Source: Pseudomonas tolaasii NCPPB 2192 (GTDB taxonomy: Bacteria; Pseudomonadota; Gammaproteobacteria; Pseudomonadales; Pseudomonadaceae). From it: DNA of 64,000 nucleotides. The first letter of the stretch is position 1, and each line of letters begins with the position of its first letter. The translations under genes and the position numbers were made by a program. The notes beneath the pieces are model-generated. The model had not been told where the DNA came from. It was given only the letters and a program-made list of their open reading frames with translations, and did not search any database. Shown one piece after another: positions 16,608-24,902 of this stretch. The stretch is taken from contig NZ_PHHD01000001.1 of assembly GCF_002813445.1 (NCBI RefSeq), positions 2,418,001 through 2,482,000 on the forward strand, given 5' to 3'.

Positions 16608-17470
16608 CTGAAACCGACAGACTGCAAATAGAAGTCGGTTATTTGACCACCCCAGAGCAATGCAATCCAGCCGGCAATTGCCAGGCACGGCCCGAATGGC
16701 ATCGGTGCCGATACCTGCGGCTTGCGCAAGCGCAGCAGGATAAGGCCCGCGCACACGCCCAGCAACGACGCCATCAGCAGCGTCATCGGCAAAATCTGCC
16801 AGCCGCCCCAGGCGCCGAGCAGCGCCAGCAACTTGAAGTCGCCATGCCCCATGCCGTCCTTCCCGGTGACCATCTTGAACACCCAGAACACCGACCACAG
16901 GCTCATATAGCCTATGACCGCGCCCCACAGCGCATCAGGCAGCGCTGCCAGCAAACCGAAACCGTTAAGGACCAGCCCCAGCCATAACAATGGCAGCACC
17001 AGCACGTCCGGCAGCAGTTGATGGTCGACATCGATCAGGCTCATCGCCAGCAAGCCCCAGCTCAGCAACAGTACCGCGCCCGCTTCCCAGCCGAAGCCGA
17101 AATGCCACGCGACGGTTGCCGAAATCAGTGCGCAGGCCAGTTCCGTGAAAGGGTAGCGGGCGCTGATCGGTGCACGGCAATGAGCACAACGCCCCCTGAG
17201 CATCAGGTAACTGAGCAGCGGGATGTTTTCCCAGGGGCGAATGGGCTGGCTGCAATGCGGGCAACATGAATTGGGCCGCGCAAGGTTGTAAACGGGGCCT
17301 TCCGGATCCGCCGGCAAACCCAGGATTTCCTGGGCCTGAGCCCGCCACTCGCGTTCCAGCATTTTCGGCAGGCGCCACACCAGCACGTTGAGAAAGCTGC
17401 CGACGATCAGGCCCAGTACCAGCGCCATTGCGACAAACAGCCACGGTCGCTCAACCAGCAGCCCGCTCAA
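16604..17470 (-). CDS. pilD: Prepilin peptidase/N-methyltransferase PilD
   Basis: 288 residues, an integral membrane protein with several segments. The cytoplasmic zinc-binding loop has the two CxxC pairs at Cys70/Cys73 and Cys95/Cys98. The catalytic aspartates lie in [11 protein letters not shown] (Asp147 or Asp149) and in GMGHGDFK (Asp211). PilD cleaves the leader of type IV prepilins and type II secretion pseudopilins and methylates the new N-terminus. It would serve the pilins in this window and any type II secretion system elsewhere, which may explain why it is intact. It is coupled to pilC and coaE by 4-base overlaps. Confidence 0.96.
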   Translation of the reverse strand: MSGLLVERPWLFVAMALVLGLIVGSFLNVLVWRLPKMLEREWRAQAQEILGLPADPEGPVYNLARPNSCCPHCSQPIRPWENIPLLSYLMLRGRCAHCRAPISARYPFTELACALISATVAWHFGFGWEAGAVLLLSWGLLAMSLIDVDHQLLPDVLVLPLLWLGLVLNGFGLLAALPDALWGAVIGYMSLWSVFWVFKMVTGKDGMGHGDFKLLALLGAWGGWQILPMTLLMASLLGVCAGLILLRLRKPQVSAPMPFGPCLAIAGWIALLWGGQITDFYLQSVGFR

Positions 17471-18675
17471 AATGCCGAACCCAGCTGAAAAACCGGCAGG
17501 TACATGGCGATAACCAGTGCGCCGACAATGCCGCCCAATACCACCATGATCAGCGGCTCCATCAGGCTGGTGAGGTTGTCGACCAGGTTATCCACATCGG
17601 CCTCGTAGTGATTGGCAACCTTCTCCAGCATGCTATCCAGAGTGCCGGATTCTTCTCCAATCGCCGTCATCTGGATCGCCATGCCGGGAAACAAGCCCGT
17701 GGCGGCCATGGACTGATGCAACTGCATGCCGGTGGATACATCGTGACGCATACGTTCGATCGCCTGTTTGAACATTCCATTGCCCGTCGCGCCCGCCACG
17801 GAATCCAGAGCCTGCACCAAAGGCACACCTGCCGCAAAGGTCGTCGAGAGGGTGCGAGCGTAACGGGCGACGGCGGATTTTTTCAGCAGTGTGCCTGCCA
17901 GGGGCACGATCAACAAACCGGCGTCCACCCGAAGACGTAAATCCCGGGAGTGCTGAAACGCCTGTCGAACCCCAACTAACCCTCCGCCCAGGCCCAGTGC
18001 AATCATCCACCAGGCTCGCTGCAGGAATTCGGACAGGGCAATGACGCTCAGCGTGAACCCCGGCAGCTTGCTGTCGACCCCGGCAAACAGGCTCTGGAAC
18101 TGCGGCACCACATGAATCAGCAGCACCGTGCTGACCACGCCAGCCACCACGATGACGGCCGCGGGGTAGGTCATGGCCTTTTTGATGCGAGCCTTGAGCC
18201 GCTGGCTTTTTTCCAGGTGAATCGCTACCCGCTCCAGCAGGGTTTCCAGGGCTCCGGCCTGTTCACCGGCGGCGATCAGGTTGCAATAAAGCTCATCGAA
18301 ATGGCGCGGGTGTTTACGCAGCGCCGCCGACAGGTTGTTGCCGCTGGCGATTTCCTGTTTCAGGTTTTGTATCAGCTCCCGCAGCAGGCGGTGGTCAACC
18401 CCTTCACGGATGATGTCGAAGGCCTGCAACAGCGGGATGCCGGCGCGCAACAAGGTCGCCAACTGGCGGGTGAACAGCGCAATGTCGGCAGGTTTTATCG
18501 GTGGGGCGAACCTTGGCAAGGGCGAGGCTTTCTTGTACACGCGGCCGGGGCAGATACCTTGCTGGCGCAATTGTGCCTTGATCAGGGCAAGGCTTTGCCC
18601 AGCCGTTTGCCCAGCCACCCTGCGGCCTTTGCGGTTGATGCCTTCCCAGGCGTAAATCGTTGAAGCTTCATTCAT
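17467..18675 (-). CDS. pilC: Type IV pilus inner-membrane platform protein PilC
   Basis: 402 residues, the usual PilC/GspF length. Two GspF domains are visible: IALFTRQLATLLRAGIPLLQAFDII in the first and VARYARTLSTTFAAGVPLVQALDSV in the second. Three hydrophobic segments lie near 170-190, 220-240 and at the C-terminus. PilC is the membrane platform that normally couples the PilB ATPase to pilin extraction. The gene starts 203 bases from pilA on the opposite strand; the pilB gene that separates pilA from pilC in P. aeruginosa is not here. Confidence 0.95.
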   Translation of the reverse strand: MNEASTIYAWEGINRKGRRVAGQTAGQSLALIKAQLRQQGICPGRVYKKASPLPRFAPPIKPADIALFTRQLATLLRAGIPLLQAFDIIREGVDHRLLRELIQNLKQEIASGNNLSAALRKHPRHFDELYCNLIAAGEQAGALETLLERVAIHLEKSQRLKARIKKAMTYPAAVIVVAGVVSTVLLIHVVPQFQSLFAGVDSKLPGFTLSVIALSEFLQRAWWMIALGLGGGLVGVRQAFQHSRDLRLRVDAGLLIVPLAGTLLKKSAVARYARTLSTTFAAGVPLVQALDSVAGATGNGMFKQAIERMRHDVSTGMQLHQSMAATGLFPGMAIQMTAIGEESGTLDSMLEKVANHYEADVDNLVDNLTSLMEPLIMVVLGGIVGALVIAMYLPVFQLGSAF

Positions 18676-18878
18676 GACGTGTTTCCGCGCACCGCTGGTT
18701 GAAGATTTATAGCTTAGTCAGGTGACGGATTTGGGCAGGCGGGCGGCCCGGGATAAAATGTCAGATTGTGCGTCCTGGGCGCGATTGACCGCTCACGCAT
18801 GAGTACACTGGCGCCGCTGCACAGTGCGGGGCGCAGGAAGCGCCCTGAATCGGGTTCCATATCTGGAGAGTGAATGTG

Positions 18879-19292
18879 ATGCGTCAGAAAGGTTTTACTT
18901 TGATCGAGTTGCTGATCGTCGTGGCGATCATCGGTATTTTGGCCACTATTGGGTTGCCCATGTACACCAAACACCAGGCCAAGGCCAAGTTCACCGCGGG
19001 GCTGGCTGAAATCTCGGCGCTCAAGGCCGGCTACGAAGACACGATCAACCAGGGCACCGTGCCTACATTGGCCTTGATCGGCGGCACCAGCCCTACCGCC
19101 AACTGCAGGATTGACGTGACCGGGGATGTCGCCACCGGCGCCGGGTCCATCAGCTGTGAAATCCTCGATGCACCCGCGCCCGTGCTGGGCAAAGCCATCA
19201 CGCTGACACGCAGCGCCACCACGGGCTGGAAGTGCGCCACCACGGTCGACGCGCAATACGCCGCCAAGGGCTGCGGCGCCGACGGCGCATAA
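18879..19292 (+). CDS. pilA: Major type IV pilin PilA
   Basis: 137 residues from the ATG at 18879, which has GGAGAG 8 bases upstream; a GTG at 18870 would lie on that site and is less likely. The leader MRQKG is followed by FTLIELLIVVAIIGILATIG, a textbook class III prepilin with Phe+1 and Glu+5. Two cysteine pairs are present; the last (GWKC ... KGC) closes the C-terminal D-region loop. The protein is short like group IV-a pilins. I found no clear sigma-54 (-24/-12) promoter upstream, and pilS-pilR are absent from their usual place. tRNA-Thr follows 64 bases downstream. Confidence 0.94.
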   Translation: MRQKGFTLIELLIVVAIIGILATIGLPMYTKHQAKAKFTAGLAEISALKAGYEDTINQGTVPTLALIGGTSPTANCRIDVTGDVATGAGSISCEILDAPAPVLGKAITLTRSATTGWKCATTVDAQYAAKGCGADGA

Positions 19293-19356
19293 TCGCCGCC
19301 GGGCGGTAGGCGAGTCAGTTGCCGCATGCCCAATGCGGTGCTAGCTTTAGCCCACC

Positions 19357-19429
19357 GCCCGTGTAGCTCAGCCGGTAGAGCAGCGCACTCGTAACGCGAA
19401 GGTCGCAGGTTCGATTCCTGTCTCGGGCA
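19357..19429 (+). tRNA. tRNA-Thr (CGT), CCA not encoded
   Basis: 73 bases up to the discriminator A. The acceptor strands GCCCGTG and CTCGGGC pair apart from one T-T position. The D-arm AGCTCAGCCGGTAGAGC, the anticodon loop with CGT (ACTCGTAAC) and the T-arm GGTTCGATTCC are all normal. Unlike the four tRNAs at 10 kb, the genome reads AAT after the discriminator instead of CCA. The same pairing of pilA with a tRNA-Thr occurs in P. aeruginosa. Confidence 0.93.
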
Positions 19430-19592
19430 AATGGGCAACAACGTTTCAAAGACCTGTTCCACTGCAACGTTTTCAGATGATCCCAGAATGGTTCTGAAGG
19501 CCAGACGAGGCGGCATTCGTGCCCACTCTTTTGTATCTGCGCAACCTTGATGACCCAGATGCATCCCCATTCCCAGATCTAAAGAGAACAAC

Positions 19593-19898
19593 ATGACCAC
19601 GACTGAAAAGACCCAGGAAGCGCGGCACGAAGAAGCCCTTGAGCAATACCTCAAGGAGTCGCCGCAGCTTAAAGAAGAGATCAAGGACCTGAGCGCGGAT
19701 GACCAGCGCGACCAGATCCAGTGGGCATTTGAGGATGAGGCCGAGAGCCAGGGCTATCAGCCCTGGGAGCTGACCCTCAAGTACACTTCGACGCCGGAAG
19801 AGTTCGAGGCCGCACGGCTGGTCTTGCACAAGGAGGCGGCTGAAGTGCTGGGCGTGGAGTGGAACGAATACTGCGAGATGAATAACCTGGTGGTCTGA
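19593..19898 (+). CDS. DUF6388-family acidic protein
   Basis: 101 residues (MTTTEKTQEARHEEALEQYLKESPQL), soluble and strongly acidic, mostly helical, ending VEWNEYCEMNNLVV. It resembles a small Pseudomonas family of unknown function. The 163 bases between tRNA-Thr and this gene hold no other feature I can identify. A terminator follows, shared with the convergent nadC. Confidence 0.7.
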   Translation: MTTTEKTQEARHEEALEQYLKESPQLKEEIKDLSADDQRDQIQWAFEDEAESQGYQPWELTLKYTSTPEEFEAARLVLHKEAAEVLGVEWNEYCEMNNLVV

Positions 19899-19907
19899 AA
19901 CACCCTT

Positions 19908-19940
19908 GAAAGGGCCGGGAAACCGGCCCTTTCTTCGTTT
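19908..19940. terminator. Terminator between DUF6388 gene and nadC
   Basis: An 8-bp stem AGGGCCGG/CCGGCCCT closes a GAAA tetraloop (19911-19930). The T-rich right flank serves the plus-strand gene. The nadC stop lies at its right edge. Confidence 0.85.
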
Positions 19941-20788
19941 TAGATACTCAGGCGCATCGACAGGTCCACTGCCTTCACATCCTTGGTCATCGCGCCGATG
20001 GAGATGTAATCCACGCCCGTCTCTGCAATCGGCAGCAACGTGGTTTCATTGATCCCGCCGCTGGCTTCCAGCTTGGCCTTGCCCGCATTCAGGCGCACAG
20101 CTTCGCGCATGTCCTCCAGGCTCAATTCGTCGAGCATGATGATATCGGCGCCAGCCGCCAGCGCTTCGCGCAGTTCTTCCAGGCTTTCCACTTCGATTTC
20201 CACCGGCTTGCCCGGGGCGATCTTGTGGGCGGCCGTAATTGCCTGGGCGATTCCGCCGCACGCGGCGATATGGTTTTCCTTGATCAGAAACGCGTCATAC
20301 AAACCGATGCGGTGGTTGTGGCAGCCGCCGCAGGTCACGGCATATTTTTGCGCCAGGCGCAGGCCCGGCAGGGTTTTGCGGGTGTCCAGCAGCTTGACCT
20401 GGGTGCTGGCGACAAAGTCCGCCAGGTAGTGAGCACGGGTGGCCACGCCTGACAGCATTTGCAGAAAATTCAGCGCGCAACGTTCCCCGCTGAGCAGCGA
20501 GCGGGCCGGGCCTTCAAGGTGAAACAGCACCTGGTTGGGGCTGACGCGTTCACCGTCGGCCACCTGCCAATGCACCGCGACCCGAGGGTCGAGTTGGCGA
20601 AAAACCGCGTCCACCCAGGCCGTTCCGGCGATCACGGCGGCATCGCGAGTGATGATTGTGGCCTTGGCCAGCCGTTCGGCGGGGATCAGCTGTGCGGTGA
20701 TGTCGCCGCTGCCGATGTCTTCCAGCAGTGCACGGCGCACGTTGGCTTCGATTTCGGCGGTGAGGTCGGCAAGACGGAGATTCGGCAT
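19940..20788 (-). CDS. nadC: Nicotinate-nucleotide pyrophosphorylase (carboxylating)
   Basis: 282 residues from the ATG at 20788 ([21 protein letters not shown]). The family motifs [56 protein letters not shown] and [14 protein letters not shown] are all present. It converts quinolinate and PRPP to nicotinate mononucleotide in de novo NAD synthesis. It is transcribed divergently from the DUF1631 gene. The upstream in-frame region to 20890 has no signal value. Confidence 0.96.
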   Translation of the reverse strand: MPNLRLADLTAEIEANVRRALLEDIGSGDITAQLIPAERLAKATIITRDAAVIAGTAWVDAVFRQLDPRVAVHWQVADGERVSPNQVLFHLEGPARSLLSGERCALNFLQMLSGVATRAHYLADFVASTQVKLLDTRKTLPGLRLAQKYAVTCGGCHNHRIGLYDAFLIKENHIAACGGIAQAITAAHKIAPGKPVEIEVESLEELREALAAGADIIMLDELSLEDMREAVRLNAGKAKLEASGGINETTLLPIAETGVDYISIGAMTKDVKAVDLSMRLSI

Positions 20789-21033
20789 AACAGGCTCCAC
20801 AAACAAAGTGGCCCGATTATAGGGGCAGTAGGGCCTTGAACCCATACTCGCCGCCCAATTGCGACGCAATATCAGAGTTTGCTGGCGCAACGGCCCTCAT
20901 TTGCAAGATAATCTCGCGCCTTGCAATTGGCGTCATAGCTTTGACGTCCTGGTGGCAACCGGTTTTTCGCAGTGCCCGTTGGGCCCGCAGCCGACTTTTC
21001 ACCGAACCCACACCGCCGTTTCAGGAGGCCAGG

Positions 21034-23190
21034 ATGCACATTGACGGAAAGGTGGTGCCTATCAACAAGGCACAGACCACGCCATCGCCGCTCGCGCGCC
21101 TGCCGGTGGTGTTGCTGCAGGTGCGTGACAAAGCCGCGCAGCAGCTGCAACAAGGTTTGCAGGAACTGTTCGATAACGCTGACGACACCCTGTTCGAAAT
21201 GGCCGACAAGGCCCGCAGCAATGTCGACCACCACATTTTCTTTGAGGCCATGCGCGACCTGCGTTTGAAGCGCAAGAATTTCGAGCGGGTGTTCATGGAG
21301 CAACTGTTCGCTGCGTTTGCAGGCCTGGGCCAGACTGCGCGGGGCGAATTGCACCTGTTGCCGGTGGTGTCCTATGAGGCGACGCCCGGCACTTCCAGCG
21401 ATGACCTGGAAAAAGCCGTGGCGCTGGAGGCCATGCTCGGCCGGGTTCGGCACCGTGACGGCCTGGCATTGGGGCAACTCACCGCGCGTTTGGGGGCATT
21501 GCTCGGCAAACCGCTGGATGAGCGCGATAACCCGCTGGGCCCGGCGCTGCTGTGCGAGTTCTTTTTGCGCGCGGGGCGCAGCCTGGGGGTGGAAATCCGC
21601 GTCAAGCTGATCATGCTCAAGCTCTTTGAAAAATACGTGCTGAGCGATGCCGACCAACTGTTCGGTGAAGCCAACCAACTGCTGATCGCCACCGGGGTGT
21701 TGCCCGAGCTCAAAGCCGTGCCGTCGCGGCGCCCAGGCGGGCGGGCGGCGCGTGAGCAACAGCGCGAAAACGGACTGCCGAGCGCTGAGCCACCGCCCGA
21801 CGAGAATGGCCAGGAAGCCTTCGCCGCGTTGCAGAAACTGCTGGCGGTCGTGCGTGGCAGTGTCGCCCCCACCCTGGAAGCCAGCGCCGAACCCCTCCCC
21901 ATTGCCAGCCGCGACTTGCTGCGACTGCTCTCTCACCTGCAGCAATATGTGCCGGAGCCTGAGGCCGAAGACGATTTCGACCTGCGCAGCCAGCTGGAGC
22001 AACTGCTGACCCGGGTCAGCGTCAAGAGTGGCAAATCCCGGGTGGTAGAGGACGCCGATGAAGACGTCATCAATCTGCTCGCCTTGCTGTTCGAGTTCAT
22101 CCTTGATGACTACAGCGTGCCGGACGCCTTCAAGGCGCTGATCGCTCGCTTGCAAATTCCGTTGTTGAAAGTGGCGGTGCTGGACAAGAGTTTTTTCAGC
22201 CGGCCCGCTCATCCGGCGCGGCGCCTGCTCAATGAGATTGCCGCCGCTGTGATTGGCTGGAGCCCGCGCGAGGACTATCAGCGCGACAGCCTGTACCTGC
22301 GCATCGAGCAAGTGGTGCAGCAGTTGCTCAATGAATTTGTTGAAGATCAGGCGGTTTTTGCGCGCCTGCTCGCGCAATTCGGCGCGTTTGCGGCCGATGA
22401 GCGCCGTCGCAGCCAATTGCTTGAACAGCACACCTATGAGGCTGAAGAAGGGCGCGTGCGCACCGAGGCTGCCCGTCAGCGTGTCGCCGACGTGCTCAAC
22501 CGGCGGTTACTGGGCAAAGTCTTGCCGCAGACCGTGGTGCAGTTTCTCCAGCAAGCCTGGAGCCAGGTGCTGTTGCTGGCCAGCCTCAAGCACGGCGAAC
22601 AGTCGGTGCAATGGCAGTCGGCGTTGCGCACCCTGGATGAGTTGATCTGGAGCGTGAGCCTGCAAAAGGATGCCGACGCGGGCCAGCATCTGCTGGAGCA
22701 ACTGCCGGGGCTGCTCAAGTCCTTGCGCGACGGTTTGACCAGCGCCGCGTTCGACCCTTTCAGCACCCGCGAGTTTTTCGTGCGCTTGCAGGCCATGCAT
22801 GCGCGTTCATCCGACGCGGACAGTCTCGAAACGCGGGTCGAAGTGCGCGAGCCCTTCGTGCTCAACAGTGGTTCTGCCGATCCAGCCGAGCGCTTGCCCG
22901 CCGATGACCCGGACCTGTTGAAGGCCTACCAGATGCGCATTGGCGGCTGGTTCGAGCTGCGGCTGGACGAAACCACCACGTTGCGCTGCAAGCTCACGGC
23001 GATCATGGCGCCGGCCAATACCTATGTGTTCGTCAGCCGCACCGGGCTCAAGGCGCTGGACCGCAGTGCGGGCCAACTGGCCATGGCGTTCAAGCAGGGC
23101 GCGTTGCGTGCCCTGGATGATGGCCTTCTGTTCGACCGCGCCCTGGCCGCTGTGATTGGCAACCTGCGTCAACTCAATCGCGGCAAGTGA
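21034..23190 (+). CDS. DUF1631-family protein
   Basis: 718 residues from the ATG at 21034, with AGGAGG 6 bases upstream. It is a large soluble protein with no signal peptide, dominated by long helices (QQLQQGLQELFDNADDTLFEMADKA; EQHTYEAEEGRVRTEAARQRVADVLNRRL). A low-complexity proline/charged linker lies near residues 225-265. The C-terminal domain (about 610-715, PDLLKAYQMRIGGWFELRLDE...TYVFVSRTGLKALDRSAGQLA) is the best-conserved part and resembles a PilZ-like beta-barrel. The family name carries no function. The position between nadC and ampD is conserved in Pseudomonas. Confidence 0.88.
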   Translation: MHIDGKVVPINKAQTTPSPLARLPVVLLQVRDKAAQQLQQGLQELFDNADDTLFEMADKARSNVDHHIFFEAMRDLRLKRKNFERVFMEQLFAAFAGLGQTARGELHLLPVVSYEATPGTSSDDLEKAVALEAMLGRVRHRDGLALGQLTARLGALLGKPLDERDNPLGPALLCEFFLRAGRSLGVEIRVKLIMLKLFEKYVLSDADQLFGEANQLLIATGVLPELKAVPSRRPGGRAAREQQRENGLPSAEPPPDENGQEAFAALQKLLAVVRGSVAPTLEASAEPLPIASRDLLRLLSHLQQYVPEPEAEDDFDLRSQLEQLLTRVSVKSGKSRVVEDADEDVINLLALLFEFILDDYSVPDAFKALIARLQIPLLKVAVLDKSFFSRPAHPARRLLNEIAAAVIGWSPREDYQRDSLYLRIEQVVQQLLNEFVEDQAVFARLLAQFGAFAADERRRSQLLEQHTYEAEEGRVRTEAARQRVADVLNRRLLGKVLPQTVVQFLQQAWSQVLLLASLKHGEQSVQWQSALRTLDELIWSVSLQKDADAGQHLLEQLPGLLKSLRDGLTSAAFDPFSTREFFVRLQAMHARSSDADSLETRVEVREPFVLNSGSADPAERLPADDPDLLKAYQMRIGGWFELRLDETTTLRCKLTAIMAPANTYVFVSRTGLKALDRSAGQLAMAFKQGALRALDDGLLFDRALAAVIGNLRQLNRGK

Positions 23191-23251
23191 TCGCAACCGC
23201 AGGGCTGAACGCGGCATACTGGTCACACCTCGTCACATTCAAGGAGCCAGT

Positions 23252-23815
23252 ATGCAGCTGGACCCCGTCAGCGGTTGGTGCCAGGGCGTTGCACATTGCC
23301 CCTCACCCAACTTCAACGAGCGCCCCGCAGGCGAAATCTCACTGCTGGTGGTGCATAACATCAGCCTGCCGCCGGCGCAGTTCGCCACGGGCAAGGTGCA
23401 GGCGTTTTTCCAGAATCGCCTGGATGTCACGGAACATCCCTACTTTGAAGGGATCGCCGCCCTGCGCGTGTCCGCGCATTTTCTGATTGAGCGCGATGGC
23501 AAGGTCACACAATTTGTATCGTGCCGCGACCGCGCCTGGCATGCCGGGGTTTCCCTTTTTGAGGGGCGCGAGGTCTGCAATGATTTTTCCCTGGGTATCG
23601 AGCTGGAAGGAACGGACGAACTGCCGTTTACCGATGCCCAATATGCGTCGCTGATCGACCTGACGAGGCAACTGCTGGCGGCCTACCCGGACATCACCCC
23701 GCAGCGTATTTGTGGTCACAGTGATATCGCTCCGGGGCGCAAGACCGATCCCGGCCCGGCTTTTGACTGGGCGCGCTTTCGCAGCGCCCTGCAGGATGGA
23801 GGACACGCACAATGA
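23252..23815 (+). CDS. ampD: 1,6-anhydro-N-acetylmuramyl-L-alanine amidase AmpD
   Basis: 187 residues from the ATG at 23252 after AAGGAG. Zinc ligands can be placed at His35 (LLVVHNISLPP), His156 and Asp166 (GHSDIAPGRKTDPGP), with the catalytic Glu117 in LGIELEG and Lys164 nearby. The cytoplasmic enzyme cleaves anhydromuropeptides during cell-wall recycling. Its loss derepresses AmpR-controlled beta-lactamase. It overlaps ampE by 4 bases. Confidence 0.96.
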   Translation: MQLDPVSGWCQGVAHCPSPNFNERPAGEISLLVVHNISLPPAQFATGKVQAFFQNRLDVTEHPYFEGIAALRVSAHFLIERDGKVTQFVSCRDRAWHAGVSLFEGREVCNDFSLGIELEGTDELPFTDAQYASLIDLTRQLLAAYPDITPQRICGHSDIAPGRKTDPGPAFDWARFRSALQDGGHAQ

Positions 23816-24648
23816 GTTTTCTGGTGTTGGTGCTGGCAGTGTGGATCGAGAAGTTCTCGGCCCTGCGCCAGCGATTGCAGCGTGACGGCGGATGGTTGCG
23901 TGAACTGGCCAAGCTCGAATCCAGCCCGCGCATGGGCAAACGGCCCTGGCTGATTCTGGCATTACTGGTGCTGTTGCCGGTGGCGTTGCTGGGGCTGTTG
24001 TTGCTGGTATTGGAGCCTGTGGCCTACGGCCTGTTGGCGCTGCCGGTGCATCTGCTGGTGGTGATTTACAGCCTGGGGCGCGGCGACTTGCTGGCAGGTC
24101 TGGGCCCGTTCCGCGATGCATGGCGGCGCGGCGACCTGCAAGCCGCCGAACATGTGGCCGAGCGCGACCTGAAGATTGCCGCCGACAGTGGCGAGCAACT
24201 GCTTGAGCGTGTTCAGGGGCATCTGTTGTGGCAGGCCTATCAAAGCTTTTTCGCGGTGATTTTCTGGTACTTCCTGCTCGGCCCGGTAGCGGCGCTGGCC
24301 TATCGCCTGTTGGCGCTGGCCAGTGAGCACAGCCAGAACCCGCTGGTGGCCGAGCGTGCCGGGCAACTGCGTCATGCCTTTGATTGGCTGCCGGCTCGCC
24401 TGCTGGCGGCGAGCTTCGCCCTTGTGGGTAACTTTGTGGCGGTCAGCCGCGTGATGCTCCACGAGTTGTTGAGCTGGGACATCAGCGCGGCGCAGTTGGT
24501 GGAGAAAGTCGGCCTGGTGGCGGCGGAAATTCCACCGCCGGCGGTGGGCGCGGACGGCATCAATAGCCTGGATCGTCTGTGGGAACTGCTGCTGCGCGCG
24601 GCGGTGCTCTGGTATGCCGGGTTTGCCATCTGGACCGTGTTGCCATAA
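23812..24648 (+). CDS. ampE: Regulatory signalling modulator AmpE
   Basis: 278 residues, an inner-membrane protein with about four hydrophobic segments. The first lies near the start (MSFLVLVLAVWIEKF), then PWLILALLVLLPVALLGLLLL. AVIFWYFLLGPVAALAYRLL matches the AmpE/CobD-like family. It is translationally coupled to ampD (ATGA). Its role in sensing cell-wall turnover is still unclear. The REP-like region follows. Confidence 0.93.
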   Translation: MSFLVLVLAVWIEKFSALRQRLQRDGGWLRELAKLESSPRMGKRPWLILALLVLLPVALLGLLLLVLEPVAYGLLALPVHLLVVIYSLGRGDLLAGLGPFRDAWRRGDLQAAEHVAERDLKIAADSGEQLLERVQGHLLWQAYQSFFAVIFWYFLLGPVAALAYRLLALASEHSQNPLVAERAGQLRHAFDWLPARLLAASFALVGNFVAVSRVMLHELLSWDISAAQLVEKVGLVAAEIPPPAVGADGINSLDRLWELLLRAAVLWYAGFAIWTVLP

Positions 24649-24657
24649 CTCGATGTG

Positions 24658-24785
24658 GGCGTTGGCTTGTTGTGGCGAGCAAGCATGCTTGCGCTGGGGT
24701 GCGAAGCGCCCCTGACAGCAGGCGACTGCTTCGCAGCCGAGCGGGAGCAAGCTCCCTCGCCACACCAAGCCAGCTCCCACAGCTC
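24658..24785. repeat. Composite REP-like palindrome after ampE
   Basis: TGTGGCGAGC at 24671-24680 and GCTCCCTCGCCACA at 24751-24764 form the outer arms of a P. fluorescens-type REP, with GCAAGCATGCTTGC and GCGGGAGCAAGCTCCC inside. An outer fragment related to the other REP family (GTGGGCGTTGGCTTG ... CAAGCCAGCTCCCAC) brackets it. Two families seem nested here. Confidence 0.75.
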
Positions 24786-24902
24786 GTTAACCTTACGTTA
24801 CAAAACTCCCTTTCGAATTGAGCTATACAGTCAGTGGGCCAAATAGTGGCCTTCTGCCGTAGCCCTGCGCCTCAATAACAATAATAGAAAGGGAGTTCAC
24901 CC

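Noticed and set aside
18680..18878. Sigma-54 promoter for pilA
   Set aside because: I looked for GG-N10-GC with TGGCAC and TTGC features; the only spacing match (near 18734-18750) lacks the rest of the consensus.
19430..19592. Remnant of an integrated element next to tRNA-Thr
   Set aside because: No repeat of the tRNA 3' end, integrase fragment or base-composition shift is visible in this short spacer.
20872..22431. 519-codon frame opposite the DUF1631 gene
   Set aside because: Glutamine-rich antisense shadow; the plus-strand gene has a strong ribosome site and family match.
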